Origin: Gemmatimonadota bacterium | Lineage (GTDB): Bacteria; JAAXHH01 | Length of the DNA: 64,000 nucleotides | Reading direction: 5' to 3' | NCBI GenBank assembly: GCA_009838645.1 | Contig: VXRC01000042.1 | Span: 23,276 to 87,275, forward strand | Part shown: in pieces, positions 54,302-63,524 of the stretch | Position numbering within the stretch: the stretch's first letter is position 1 | How the letters are laid out: the number at the start of each line of letters is the position of its first letter | Notes under the pieces: generated by a model | What the model saw: the letters and a program-made list of their open reading frames with translations, nothing else | Database searches by the model: none | What the model was told of the DNA's origin: nothing | Made by a program: the position numbers and the translations under genes

Positions 54302-55021
54302 CTAGGCCGCCAAAGCGTTCAATAGTCCGTCTTCCAGCCTGAATGCGCGGTCTGCGCGGCGGCCCAGGTCTTCGTCATGGGTAACGACGACGAAGGCCTG
54401 TCCGTGCCTGCGGGACATAGCCCACATCAGGTCCAGCAGCGCTTCCCCGTTCCCGCGGTCCAGGTTGCCGGACGGCTCGTCCGCCAGCACGATGTGGGGC
54501 CGGCCCACCAGGGCCCGGGCCACGGCAACCCGCTGCTGTTCTCCGCCGGAAAGCGCGACCGGCTTGTGGTCGAGCCGCGCCGCCAGTCCCACCTCCGCGA
54601 GCAGGCTTCCGGCCCGGTCGCGGGCCGTGTCCCAGTCGCATCTTCCCACCAGCAACGGCATCATCACGTTTTCCAGCGCCGAGAACTCGGGGAGCAGGTG
54701 ATGGGCCTGAAAGACGAAGCCCACGGTCCGGTTGCGGAACTCGGCCAGCCGGTCGTCAGGCAGGTCGAAGGCGTTCGTTTCGCCGATGAAGACCTGGCCG
54801 GAAGTGGGCCGGTCCAGCGTTCCCAGGATATGCAGCAGGGTGCTTTTGCCCGCGCCCGACGCGCCGTGGATCGCCACGATCTGCCCTCGGCGGATATCGA
54901 TGTCGATGCCCTTCAGGATCTCGAGCCGGCCGTTGCCTGAGTGGAAATCCCTGGTCAGGCTTCTCGCGCTCAGCACTTCATCGGTCCGGCTGTCGTCCGC
55001 TGTGGGCGGTTCATAGGCCAT
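54302..55021 (-). CDS. lolD: ABC transporter ATP-binding protein, LolD/MacB-type
   Basis: The 239-residue ATPase has Walker A GASGAGKST at 53-61, Q-loop Gln105, signature LSGGEQQRVAVARAL from 157, and Walker B IVLADEP at 177-183 followed by SGNLDRGNGEALLDLMW, the LolD/MacB subfamily signature. With the FtsX-type permease 44 bp upstream it should release lipoproteins from the inner membrane toward the outer membrane. A FtsE- or MacB-like role is an alternative, but the permease resembles LolC/E. The ATG at 55021 is weakly preceded by an SD; the frame is open to 55498, inside the permease gene. Confidence 0.85.
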   Translation of the reverse strand: MAYEPPTADDSRTDEVLSARSLTRDFHSGNGRLEILKGIDIDIRRGQIVAIHGASGAGKSTLLHILGTLDRPTSGQVFIGETNAFDLPDDRLAEFRNRTVGFVFQAHHLLPEFSALENVMMPLLVGRCDWDTARDRAGSLLAEVGLAARLDHKPVALSGGEQQRVAVARALVGRPHIVLADEPSGNLDRGNGEALLDLMWAMSRRHGQAFVVVTHDEDLGRRADRAFRLEDGLLNALAA

Positions 55022-55065
55022 AACCCTGGCTTCTAGTCCTCCTCCCGCGTCCCGCGGCGCGTTCG

Positions 55066-56391
55066 CTATTCGTGCCGGATCGCCTCGACCGGCACCAGGC
55101 CGGCGGCCTTCCGTGCCGGATAGACGGCGGCCATCACGCAGATCAGCATGGATCCCAGGGCGACACTGGCGAAATCCAGCGGGTCGACCCGTACGGGCAA
55201 CGCGTCGATCAGATAGATGTCCGGCGGCAGCGCGATGAACTCGAAAGTCCGCTGCGTCCAGCAAAGCACGTAGCCGATCACGCAACCGAGCAAGGTACCC
55301 AGGACGCCGACCACGGAACCCTGGATGATGAATACCCTGGTGATGCTGGCGGCGGTGGCGCCCATGGACTTCAGAATGCCGATGTCCCGGGTCTTCTCCA
55401 GCACGACCATGATCAGGGTACTGGCGATGTTGAAAGCGGCCACCAGGATGATCAGGTTGAGTATGGCGAAGGAGCCCCATTTCTCGAGGGTCATCCACCG
55501 GAACAGGCCCTTGTGCCGCTGCATCCAGTCTACCGTAAAATACGCTACTGACGGGCTTGACGCAACAGAGGATTCAGCGGTCTCCTCCACGTAGCGGTTA
55601 AGTGCGGCCTCGATTTCTTCGGAGACACGACGCGCCTGGTCCCGGTCGGCAACCCGGACGGCGATGCCGTTAATGTCGCTTCCGAGTTTGAACAGTTTCT
55701 GGGACTCGTCCAGGGAGACGTAGGCGGAGGAGGCGTCGTACTCGTAGAACCCGGTTTCCGAAATGCCCGTGACCCTGTACGGCCGGATGTAGGGCGTGAG
55801 CGCCGAGGTCAGGGAGAAGCCCTGGATGTTGCCCAGAGCGACCCTTTCGCCGACTATGATCCCCAGCTGATCCGCCAGGCCCCTGCCCAGAACGATCCCG
55901 GGCAGCGATCGTCCGTCCGGATCGGCCGGATCGGGCGCGGCCGTCAGGTCCAGGGATCCGAAGGCGATGTTTTCCTCGAGGTTCGTCGCCAGGCGGCCCG
56001 ATGTGATGTCCAGCCCGTGCACGATGACGCCCGCCGCCGCATTGCGCGTTGTGGGCACCGGTGCGCAGACGGCCTTCTCCAGGACGTATGGCGCGGCCGA
56101 GACCACCTCGTCCACCGACAGGATGACGTCGATCAACGGATCGTATTCGGAAATCGAACCATCGCCGAGCAACGAATACACGTTGATATGCGCGCGCTCC
56201 CCGATGATCCGTTCCCGGACTTCGCTTTCAAAGCCGTTGAACAGCGAGAGGACGATGACGAGGGCGGCAACGCCCACAAGCACACCGCCCACGGATATGT
56301 ATGTGATGAGGGAGACGAACCGGTTCTGCCGCTTGGAGCGCAGGTATCTCAGGGCGATGAACCACTCGTATGACCATCGTTTGCGCGGCAC
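55066..56391 (-). CDS. lolC: Lipoprotein-releasing ABC permease, LolC/LolE-type
   Basis: The 441-residue permease has four membrane helices, one N-terminal (ITYISVGGVLVGVAALVIVLSLFNGFES) and three at the C-terminus, around a large periplasmic MacB-like domain (~50-310). This is the FtsX/LolCE plan. SLFNGFESEVRERIIGERAHINVYS is the LolC/E-type region after helix 1, and MEKWGSFAILNLIILVAAFNIASTLIMVVLEKTRDIGILKSMGA precedes the second helix set. One permease gene may serve as a homodimer (LolF-like). Its ATG overlaps the lysS stop by 1 bp. Confidence 0.87.
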   Translation of the reverse strand: MPRKRWSYEWFIALRYLRSKRQNRFVSLITYISVGGVLVGVAALVIVLSLFNGFESEVRERIIGERAHINVYSLLGDGSISEYDPLIDVILSVDEVVSAAPYVLEKAVCAPVPTTRNAAAGVIVHGLDITSGRLATNLEENIAFGSLDLTAAPDPADPDGRSLPGIVLGRGLADQLGIIVGERVALGNIQGFSLTSALTPYIRPYRVTGISETGFYEYDASSAYVSLDESQKLFKLGSDINGIAVRVADRDQARRVSEEIEAALNRYVEETAESSVASSPSVAYFTVDWMQRHKGLFRWMTLEKWGSFAILNLIILVAAFNIASTLIMVVLEKTRDIGILKSMGATAASITRVFIIQGSVVGVLGTLLGCVIGYVLCWTQRTFEFIALPPDIYLIDALPVRVDPLDFASVALGSMLICVMAAVYPARKAAGLVPVEAIRHE

Positions 56392-57965
56392 TATTCGGCA
56401 TCCTGTGCGCCGGACGCCCGGTCCGGCCGGCCATCCGTTTCGCCGGGACCGTCTTCCCCGTCGACCTCGGCGCTATCCGGGCCGTCGGATTCTTCTCCGG
56501 AAGCTTCCCGGCGCATGTGGGGAAAAAGGAGCACGTCCTTGATGTTGGCTGAGTCGGTGACCAGCATGGCCAGCCGGTCGATGCCGATGCCGCATCCCCC
56601 GGTGGGCGGCATGCCGTATTCCATGGCGCGCAGGAAGTCTTCGTCCATGGCGTGAGCTTCCCCGTCACCCTTCCGCTGCATTTCCACCTGCTCCTCGAAC
56701 CGGCGGCGCTGGTCCACCGGGTCGTTCAACTCGGTGAAGGCGTTGGCGAACTCGCTTCCGCAGATGAAGAGTTCGAACCGTTCGGTAAGGTCGGGATCGT
56801 CACCGCGGCGCTTGGCCAGGGGGGAGATCTCCACGGGATAGTCCGTGATGAAGGTCGGATTCACGAGACGGTCCTGTACGAAGTGCTCGAAGAGTCCGTC
56901 GATCATCCGGCCCCGGCCCAGCTCGGCGTCCACATCCAGTCCCCGTTCACCGCAGACCGCGGCAAGCTCTCCGGTCGACAGGCCGGCGACGTCGATACCG
57001 CTGTGGGTGCGGATGGCTTCCAGCATGGGAATCCTCGGCCAGGGCGGGGTCAGATCGATGGGCTGGTCCTGGTAGGCGTGCTCCAGCGTGCCGTTCACCT
57101 CCTCGAAGACCGAGACGAAGAGGCGCTCCACAAGGTCCATGATGTACTGGTAATCGACATAGGCGATATAGAACTCCAGCATGGTGAACTCGGGATTGTG
57201 CGTGCGGTCGATCCCTTCGTTCCGAAAATCGTGCCCGATTTCATACACGCGCTCCAGGCCGCCGACGATCAGCCGCTTGAGGTAGAGCTCATCGGCGATG
57301 CGCATGAACAGCGGCATGTCGAGGGCCTGGTGGTGGGTCTTGAAGGGACGGGCGAGCGCTCCGCCGTAGAGGGGCTGGAGGATCGGCGTTTCGACTTCGA
57401 TGAAGCCCTCGCCGTCCATGAACCGCTGGATGGACCGGATGAGTCGCGAGCGCTTGAGGAAGACTTCCTTGACCCCGGGATTGATGATCAGGTCGACGTA
57501 GCGCTGCCGGTACCTGGTCTCGATATCCCGAAGGCCGTGCCACTTCTCGGGCAACGCGCGCAGGGACTTGGACAGCAGCGTCAGTTCGTCCGCCATGACG
57601 GTGGTTTCACCGGTCCGGGTGGTGAAGACGGCGCCTTTCACGCCCAGGTAGTCCCCGACCTCGATCAACTGGTCGTAGACCTCGTAGGCGTCCGGTCCGA
57701 CGCGATCGAGCCGGACGTAGATCTGTATCCGGCCGGTACGGTCGAGCAGGTGGGCGAAACCGGACTTGCCATGGCCCCGCTTGGACGTGATCCGGCCCGC
57801 TACCGCGACGGGCTCGGCGGATTCGATCAGCGTTTCCACCTGATCGAGAATGGACTGGGCGGGATGGGTTACGTCGTAGCGGACGGGGTACGGATCGATG
57901 CCGCGCGCGCGGATCTCTTCGAGTTTGCTGTACCGTTGACGGTTGAATTCGATCGGGCTGTTCAC
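56391..57965 (-). CDS. lysS: Lysyl-tRNA synthetase, class II
   Basis: LysS charges tRNA-Lys. The 524-residue protein has an N-terminal OB-fold anticodon-binding domain (~50-145, VAGRITSKRGHGKSGFAHLLD) and the class II core: motif 2 FRNEGIDRTHNPEFTMLEFYIAY and motif 3 MPPTGGCGIGIDRLAMLVTDSANIKDVLLFPHMR. The last ~30 residues are an extra acidic Gly/Asp/Glu-rich tail. Length is otherwise standard (about 490-510). A near-consensus promoter lies about 100 bp upstream; the next gene (lolC) begins on the last base of this gene, so lysS heads the long co-directional run. Confidence 0.93.
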   Translation of the reverse strand: MNSPIEFNRQRYSKLEEIRARGIDPYPVRYDVTHPAQSILDQVETLIESAEPVAVAGRITSKRGHGKSGFAHLLDRTGRIQIYVRLDRVGPDAYEVYDQLIEVGDYLGVKGAVFTTRTGETTVMADELTLLSKSLRALPEKWHGLRDIETRYRQRYVDLIINPGVKEVFLKRSRLIRSIQRFMDGEGFIEVETPILQPLYGGALARPFKTHHQALDMPLFMRIADELYLKRLIVGGLERVYEIGHDFRNEGIDRTHNPEFTMLEFYIAYVDYQYIMDLVERLFVSVFEEVNGTLEHAYQDQPIDLTPPWPRIPMLEAIRTHSGIDVAGLSTGELAAVCGERGLDVDAELGRGRMIDGLFEHFVQDRLVNPTFITDYPVEISPLAKRRGDDPDLTERFELFICGSEFANAFTELNDPVDQRRRFEEQVEMQRKGDGEAHAMDEDFLRAMEYGMPPTGGCGIGIDRLAMLVTDSANIKDVLLFPHMRREASGEESDGPDSAEVDGEDGPGETDGRPDRASGAQDAE

Positions 57966-58225
57966 CCGTTTGCTCCGAAGGACTTCATGGTTGGTGACGG
58001 ACCCCGGTAGAGGCGCGCTGCGGATTGATCGATGCGCCGACCGGCCTGCCGGACGGGCACCGGAATATAGGCGCGACGGGCCGTCCTGTCAACGAAAAAG
58101 GACTATCGGGACAACGTGCGGGATGGGTCCGTGCGGCATGCGAGCGGGGGACGCGCGGCGGCGTTTTCGGCGGCGTTTTCGGGACGTGCAGGATGGGCGC
58201 GTGCGGCGTGCGCAAGGCGGCGGTT
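57966..58225. other. Intergenic region between prfB and lysS
   Basis: This 260-bp gap holds the lysS promoter and GC-rich short repeats (GGCGGCGTTTTC twice near 58160). No open frame with gene-like composition was found. Confidence 0.5.
58064..58092 (-). promoter_or_regulatory. Sigma70-type promoter for lysS and the downstream run
   Basis: TTGACA (minus strand, 58092-58087) is followed after exactly 17 bp by TATATT (58069-58064), the best match in the window, identical in boxes and spacing to the TPR-gene promoter. The expected leader to the lysS ATG is about 90 nt. Confidence 0.78.
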
Positions 58226-59351
58226 TCAGACGCTTTTCGCGGAGTCTCCACTGCGGAGGTAGGCCTCGATGAAGGCATCGATTCCGCCGTTCATCACGGA
58301 CTGGATGTTGCCGATTTCCGTTCCGGTCCGGTGGTCCTTTGCCATGGTGTAGGGGTGGAAGACGTAGGATCGGATCTGGCTGCCCCAGGCGATGTCCTTC
58401 TTGTCACCTTCGAGACGTTCCCTTTTCTCCCGGATCTCATCCTGCCGTTGCTGGTAGAGGCGGGACATGAGCACCTTCATGGCGCTTTCCCGGTTGCGGT
58501 GCTGGGATCGCTCGGACTGGCACTGCACCACGATGCCGGAGGGCCGATGGGTGATGCGCACGGCCGAAGAGGTCTTGTTCACGTGCTGGCCTCCGGCGCC
58601 GCTCGCTCGGTAGACGTCGATCTCCAGGTCCGTCTCATTTAAATCGATATCGCCCGGATCGTCGATTTCGGGCAGCACGGAAACCGAGGCGAAGGAGGTG
58701 TGCCGACGGTGGTTCGAGTCGAAGGGGGAGATGCGCACGAGGCGGTGGACCCCGGCTTCCGCCTTGAGGTACCCATAGGCGTACTCGCCCGAGACTTCGA
58801 TGGATACGCTCTTGATGCCGGCTTCTTCGCCTGGCTGCAGGTCCAGGGTGTCGAAGGCGTAGTCCCGGGATTCCATCCAGCGCAGGTACATGCGCATGAG
58901 CATTTCCGCCCAGTCCTGGGACTCGGTTCCCCCCGCCCCGGGGTGAATGGATACGATGGCGTTCTTCGTGTCGTCGGGGGCCGACAGCATGCTCTGCAGC
59001 GTCGCCGCCTCAAGGAGGCCCTGCAGCGACCGGACCCCTTCTTCAATCTCGTCGAAAGCGTCCCGGTCGTCCTCCTCGACGGCCATTTCAAACAGGGTCT
59101 CCAGGTCCTCGGTCTGGCTGCCCATCTCGTTCCAGCCATCGATGATCTTCTTGTGATCGCTGATCTGCCGGCTGATCGCCTGGGCCCTGGCCTGGTTGTT
59201 CCAGAAGTCCGGTTCGCCCGTGACGCCTTCGAGCCGGTCCGTCTCAGCCTGCCGGTTCTCTATGTCAAAGGCCCCTCCAGAGCCAGGATAATTGGTCGCG
59301 GCACGCTTCCAGCGCGTTCTTGATTTCGGAGGGTTCCATCATCTTGGGCAT
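58226..59351 (-). CDS. prfB: Peptide chain release factor 2 with programmed +1 frameshift
   Basis: RF2 releases peptides at UGA and UAA. The gene is split in two frames: the first 28 codons (MPKMMEPSEIKNALEACRDQ through WRGL) end at UGA (59267-59265). The slip site CTT TGA C follows the SD-like GGAGGGG at 59278-59272. A +1 shift continues as DIENRQAETDRLEGVTGEPDFWNNQ and on to the main frame. Key motifs are SPFDSNHRRHTSFASV (stop-codon recognition SPF) and GAGGQHVNKTSSAVRITH (GGQ). AAAGGAG lies before the ATG at 59351. The full product is about 374 residues, a normal RF2 size. Confidence 0.95.
59262..59280 (-). promoter_or_regulatory. RF2 autoregulatory +1 frameshift site
   Basis: Read on the minus strand: internal Shine-Dalgarno GGAGGGG (59278-59272), slippery CTT (59270-59268), stop TGA (59267-59265), then C. 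When RF2 is low, ribosomes shift +1 at CUU-UGA and make full-length factor, the classical feedback loop. Confidence 0.93.
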
Positions 59352-59361
59352 GTGCTCCTTT

Positions 59362-60405
59362 CTAAAACCGCCTGAACGCTTCTTCCAGCAGTTCCTGGTC
59401 GCGGATCGAGTCCGCCCCGGAGGAACGGACCGGATCGCCGGACCGTATGCAGGCCAGGAAGTGGGCGTTCGCCCGCCGGAACGCCCAGTCTCTCGGCGCC
59501 TGCGGCTGGGCATGCTCCTGTGCGTCACCGGCCCGGTAGACCGAGACCCCGGCCGGCACGTTCCTGAGCAGCGGGGGCGGCGTAAGAACCTCCACCCATC
59601 CGTCTTCGAAATACACCTTGACGCCCTCGTCCCAGAAGTTCGCCGACAGCCGGCCCAGTTCCAGCACCGCGTCGAAGCCGTCCATGGCGAAGACCATCAG
59701 TTTGGTCGGACTGTCGAGGGCCGCGTATTTCAGTGCCCTGACCTCGCCCAGCAAGTGGCGCAACAGATTGATGTTGTGGCAATACAGGTTGTTTAAACTG
59801 TAGATCTCACGGACGCGTTCATCGTCCAGCCACTCCGGAGGCCGGGGCTCGATTTCCGGATAGGTCTCGTCCGTTCGGATCGGCGTCCCGGCGTTGCAGA
59901 CCCAGTCTCCGGCGAAGCAGTGGCCCCCGGCGTGGGTGATCGCCCCGAGTTCGCCGGATGAGGTCAGATTTTCGATGACCGAACGGGCCAGTTCGACGCC
60001 GGTATCGAACCGTTTCATGTACCCGACCATCAGGTGGCGTTCGTTGCGCTCGGCGGCCTCGACCATGCGGCGGGCATCGGACAGGTTGGTCGCCATGGGC
60101 TTCTCGAGATAGACGTGCTTGCCCGCGTTCAACGCGTCGATGGAAACGGGCGCATGGGCGTCGTCCGAAGTGATCTGCACGATGGCGTCTATCGCGGGGT
60201 CGGCGCAGAGTTCCTCGTGGGAGTCGCAAATCCTCGCGACCCCGAAACGGTCGGCCACCAAACGCGCGAGCCGGGGCCTGCGGTCGGCCAGGGCGACCAC
60301 CTCGCAACCGTCCATCTCCGTGAAATTGGGCAGATGGACCAGTTGTCCCATGAATCCCGCGCCGACGAAACCGATCCTGATCCGGCTGTTATACGTAGAT
60401 CCCAC
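59362..60405 (-). CDS. Gfo/Idh/MocA family oxidoreductase
   Basis: The 347-residue protein has the Rossmann segment IRIGFVGAGFMGQLVHLPNFTE and the YLEKPMATNLSDARRMV motif with the catalytic-region Lys. A C-terminal substrate domain follows, including GGHCFAGDWVCNAGTPI. It is a second family member, not closely similar to the one at 6.2-7.3 kb. It starts at GTG 60405 with GGAGG before it. It lies only 10 bp upstream of prfB and may be cotranscribed. The sugar or polyol substrate is unknown. Confidence 0.85.
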   Translation of the reverse strand: MGSTYNSRIRIGFVGAGFMGQLVHLPNFTEMDGCEVVALADRRPRLARLVADRFGVARICDSHEELCADPAIDAIVQITSDDAHAPVSIDALNAGKHVYLEKPMATNLSDARRMVEAAERNERHLMVGYMKRFDTGVELARSVIENLTSSGELGAITHAGGHCFAGDWVCNAGTPIRTDETYPEIEPRPPEWLDDERVREIYSLNNLYCHNINLLRHLLGEVRALKYAALDSPTKLMVFAMDGFDAVLELGRLSANFWDEGVKVYFEDGWVEVLTPPPLLRNVPAGVSVYRAGDAQEHAQPQAPRDWAFRRANAHFLACIRSGDPVRSSGADSIRDQELLEEAFRRF

Positions 60406-60439
60406 GCCGTCCTCCGGTTGTCATGTGCGCCAGACTGGC

Positions 60440-60494
60440 CGGGCTGACCTGGCTGACCAGGCTGACCTAGCTGACCTGGCTGACCAGACTGGCC
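60440..60494. repeat. 9/10-bp GCTGACCTG-type tandem repeats
   Basis: Units such as GGCTGACCT, GGCTGACCA and AGCTGACCT repeat about six times between the stop of radC and the start of the oxidoreductase. No frame uses them. They form another short-unit expansion at a gene end. Confidence 0.75.
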
Positions 60495-60495
60495 G

Positions 60496-61194
60496 CTATA
60501 TTAAACCCTTGCCGGCCAGGCTGGTAAAGGACTTTCGGCCGATGATGATGTGATCCAGCACCTTGATGTCGATCATCTGGCCCGCGTCGACGAGCTGGGC
60601 CGTGATCTTGAGGTCGTCCTGGCTCGGCGTGGGATCGCCGCTGGGATGGTTGTGAACGAAGATCACCGAGGCGGCCGAATCGAGGATGGCGGGTTTGAAT
60701 ACTTCGCGGGGATGGACGATGCTGGCCGTAAGACTGCCCACCGATACGGTCACGCCGCGGATCAGGCAGTTGCGCGCGTCGAGCATCAGGACCATGAAGA
60801 TCTCCTTGCGCAGGTCCCGAAGCCTCGGCATGAAGTAGCGGGCTACGTCCGTGCTCGAAACGAAGGACTTCTGTTCCATATCCTGCGCTTCGAGCCGGCG
60901 GCCGATTTCGATGGCGGAGGCGATCTGGGCGGCCTTGACGGGTCCCACGCCCGACACCTGGCACAACTCGCTCAGTTCCCGGGTGGCGAGGTGGCGCAGG
61001 CCGCCGAAGTGCTGCAGGAGTGCCCGTGAGATTTCAATGACGTCCCTGCCGCCCGCGCCGTTTCCCGTGCGCAGCAGCAGCGCGATCAACTCCGTGTCCG
61101 ACAGCGTGTGTATGCCGTACTTGAGCAGACGCTCCCTGGGCTTCTCGTCCTCCGGCCAGTCCCTGATCGGTGTTACTCCCTGTAAATCGGTCAT
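60496..61194 (-). CDS. radC: RadC family protein (JAB/MPN metalloprotease-like)
   Basis: The 232-residue protein has an N-terminal UPF0758 region with a helix-hairpin-helix (LCQVSGVGPVKAAQIASAIEIGRR) and a C-terminal JAB-type domain with the Zn-binding motif HNHPSGDPTPSQDD. The RadC name comes from an E. coli locus; a DNA-repair role is now doubted, and the actual substrate is unknown. The start at 61194 is preceded by AAAGGA; upstream ATGs at 61218 and 61227 are possible. It is followed downstream on the same strand by a repeat block. Confidence 0.9.
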   Translation of the reverse strand: MTDLQGVTPIRDWPEDEKPRERLLKYGIHTLSDTELIALLLRTGNGAGGRDVIEISRALLQHFGGLRHLATRELSELCQVSGVGPVKAAQIASAIEIGRRLEAQDMEQKSFVSSTDVARYFMPRLRDLRKEIFMVLMLDARNCLIRGVTVSVGSLTASIVHPREVFKPAILDSAASVIFVHNHPSGDPTPSQDDLKITAQLVDAGQMIDIKVLDHIIIGRKSFTSLAGKGLI

Positions 61195-61274
61195 CGCATC
61201 GTCCTTTCTGCGGGTCATTGGAAACATTGCGTGTTGACCGATTTAGTCGGAATCCGATCAGGCGATCTCGTAAG

Positions 61275-62159
61275 CTATGAAGCCTCCTCGCCCGGACGCT
61301 CCGCTGCGCCGGAATTCGTCTCCGCCGCGGCTGAACCCGGATCCGCCGTGCCGGTACCCGTATCCGACGAGCCGCCCGAAACCGCCGGTTTCATCGCGTC
61401 CACGAAGGGCTTGAAAAGGTCGATGGGAACCGGAAACAGCGTGGTGGAGTTGTTCTCCGCCGCCACGACCGACAGGGTCTGCAGGTAACGTAACTGAATG
61501 GCGACGGGATGGGTACCCATGACGTGGGCGGCTTCGGAGAGTTTCTCCGCGGCCTGCTGTTCGCCCAGGGCGTTGATCACCTTGGCCCGGCGTTCCCGTT
61601 CCGCTTCCGCCTGCTTGGCCATGGCCCGCTGCATCTCCAGGGGCAGGTCGACGTTCTTGATGACGACCATGGACACCTTGATGCCCCAGGGTTCGGTCTG
61701 CTGGTCCAGGAGGATTTGCAGATCCTCGTTGATCTTGTCCCGGTTGGAAAGCAGGTCGTCCAGTTCCACCTGCCCGAGGACGCTCCGCAACGAGGTCTGG
61801 GCCAGTTGGTGGGTCGCCTGCAGGAAGTCCTCCACCTCGGTGATCGCCCGTTCGGGGTCGAGGACCCTGAAGTAGATCACCGCGTTGACCTTGATGGACA
61901 CGTTGTCCCGGGTGATCACGTCCTGGGCCGGCACGTCCTTGGTCACGGTGCGCAGGCTGACCTTTTCCATTTTGTCGATACCGGGGATCAGGATAATGAT
62001 ACCCGGTCCGTTCTTCCCGATGAGGGCCTTGGAAAGCCGGCCCAGCCGAAATATCACACCCCGCTCGTATTCGCGGAGTATCTTGACCGCGTTGGTGAAG
62101 AGTATGATGAGGATCAGGATGATTACAATCGTCGATAGCTGAAATCCGTCAAAGAACAT
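61275..62159 (-). CDS. Slipin/stomatin-like SPFH protein (NfeD partner)
   Basis: The 294-residue protein has one N-terminal membrane helix ([16 protein letters not shown]) followed by a Band-7 domain beginning [36 protein letters not shown], then [34 protein letters not shown] Glu/Ala-rich helix ([33 protein letters not shown]) and a Gly/Ser/Thr/Ala-rich tail close it. It corresponds to PH1511/slipin; the neighbouring NfeD-type protease is its usual partner and is thought to cleave its C-terminus. AAGGGGG precedes the ATG at 62159, 14 bp after the nfeD stop. Confidence 0.92.
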   Translation of the reverse strand: MFFDGFQLSTIVIILILIILFTNAVKILREYERGVIFRLGRLSKALIGKNGPGIIILIPGIDKMEKVSLRTVTKDVPAQDVITRDNVSIKVNAVIYFRVLDPERAITEVEDFLQATHQLAQTSLRSVLGQVELDDLLSNRDKINEDLQILLDQQTEPWGIKVSMVVIKNVDLPLEMQRAMAKQAEAERERRAKVINALGEQQAAEKLSEAAHVMGTHPVAIQLRYLQTLSVVAAENNSTTLFPVPIDLFKPFVDAMKPAVSGGSSDTGTGTADPGSAAAETNSGAAERPGEEAS

Positions 62160-62173
62160 GGGCGTCCCCCTTG

Positions 62174-63481
62174 TTACGTTGCGTCCGTACCTGAGTCCAG
62201 GCTTTCCACCTTGAGTCGCAGGCCATTGACCTCCACTACCCGTACCGGCGTTTCGGGCTCGATAGGCGCCTCGCTCGTGGCGAACCAATATTCACCGTGG
62301 ACAAACACTTTGCCGCTCCGGCTGTCCACGTCCGTGTGCGCGCGGCCGGTCTCGCCAATCAGTCCCTGGCTGCCCGTGGTCGTGCGCCGCTTCTGGGCCT
62401 TCAGCGCGTAGCCCACGGCGAAGAGCGTGAATGCCGCGGTCGCGATCACGGCCGGAATGATGGCATACAGGGAAATGCGGAGATAGGGATCGGGCGAATC
62501 GATGAGCATCATCGAACCGATCGTGAAGGAAACAGCGCCGCCTAGGGTGAGGAGGCCCCCGCTGGCCACGAACAGTTCCGTGACGAACAATCCCAATCCG
62601 AGCAGGAGCAGCAGGAGCCCCGCATAGTTGATGGGCAACGTCTGCAGGGCGAAGAGCCCGATTACAATGCACATGCCGCCCACGACGCCGGGGAAGATGG
62701 CCCCGGGATTGATGAACTCGTAGATGAGCCCGTAGAACCCGAGCATCATCAGAAGATAGGCAATATTGGGATTGGAGAGCACGTTCAGCACCCGGTGATG
62801 CCAGCTCATTTCACGAATGCTCACCTCGGCGTCCTTCGTGCGTAATACCCGGCTGCCTTCGCGGACCTCGACCACGGTGCCGTCGATCCTGACCAGCAGG
62901 GAGTCCAGCGTGGCGACGTTCAGGTCCACGACGTTCTGCTCCACGGCTTCCCGGTCGGTCAGGGCCTCGGCCTTCCGTACCGCCTGTTCCGCCCAGTCCG
63001 CGTTACGGCCATGCTTGTCGGCGATGGACCGGATATAACTCACCGAGAAGTTTTCGATCTTCTCCTGCATGGTCGAGTCCGCGACCGCGCCGCCGATGCC
63101 CACCGGGCTGGCCGCGCCGATACTCGTGCCCGGCGCCATGGCCGCGACGTGGGCGCTCATGGTAATGAACACGCCCGCGGACCCGGCGCCCGCGCCGCTG
63201 GGCGCCACGTAGACCACGACCGGCACGTTGGACGCGAGCATGTCCTTGATGATCAACTGGGTGGACTCGAGGAGTCCGCCTGGCGTGTCGAGCATGATCA
63301 CCAGGCATTCCGACCGGTCGTCTTCCGCCCGTGCGATCGCGGCGGAAACGTGCTGGACGCTCACCGGACCGATCGGACCGGTCAGCGAGATGACGTCGAC
63401 CCGGGATGCCGCGGCGTCCGCTCCCGGCCAGGCCAGCCCGCAGGCCAGCAGGAGACATTGGAGGGTTCGTATCGGGTTCAT
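62174..63481 (-). CDS. NfeD family membrane-bound serine protease
   Basis: The 435-residue protein has a signal peptide (1-~24) and a ClpP-like serine protease domain: [37 protein letters not shown], then [25 protein letters not shown] with the expected catalytic Ser. Three to four membrane helices (~250-360) and a C-terminal OB-fold domain ([27 protein letters not shown]) follow. This is the long NfeD form that pairs with slipin. The catalytic Lys should lie about 40 residues on ([19 protein letters not shown] region). It precedes the slipin by 14 bp; together they are a membrane quality-control pair. Confidence 0.92.
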   Translation of the reverse strand: MNPIRTLQCLLLACGLAWPGADAAASRVDVISLTGPIGPVSVQHVSAAIARAEDDRSECLVIMLDTPGGLLESTQLIIKDMLASNVPVVVYVAPSGAGAGSAGVFITMSAHVAAMAPGTSIGAASPVGIGGAVADSTMQEKIENFSVSYIRSIADKHGRNADWAEQAVRKAEALTDREAVEQNVVDLNVATLDSLLVRIDGTVVEVREGSRVLRTKDAEVSIREMSWHHRVLNVLSNPNIAYLLMMLGFYGLIYEFINPGAIFPGVVGGMCIVIGLFALQTLPINYAGLLLLLLGLGLFVTELFVASGGLLTLGGAVSFTIGSMMLIDSPDPYLRISLYAIIPAVIATAAFTLFAVGYALKAQKRRTTTGSQGLIGETGRAHTDVDSRSGKVFVHGEYWFATSEAPIEPETPVRVVEVNGLRLKVESLDSGTDAT

Positions 63482-63524
63482 GATAGGTTTGCCCGGTTGT
63501 TTCGTGAAAGGATTTGAGCGGCGG

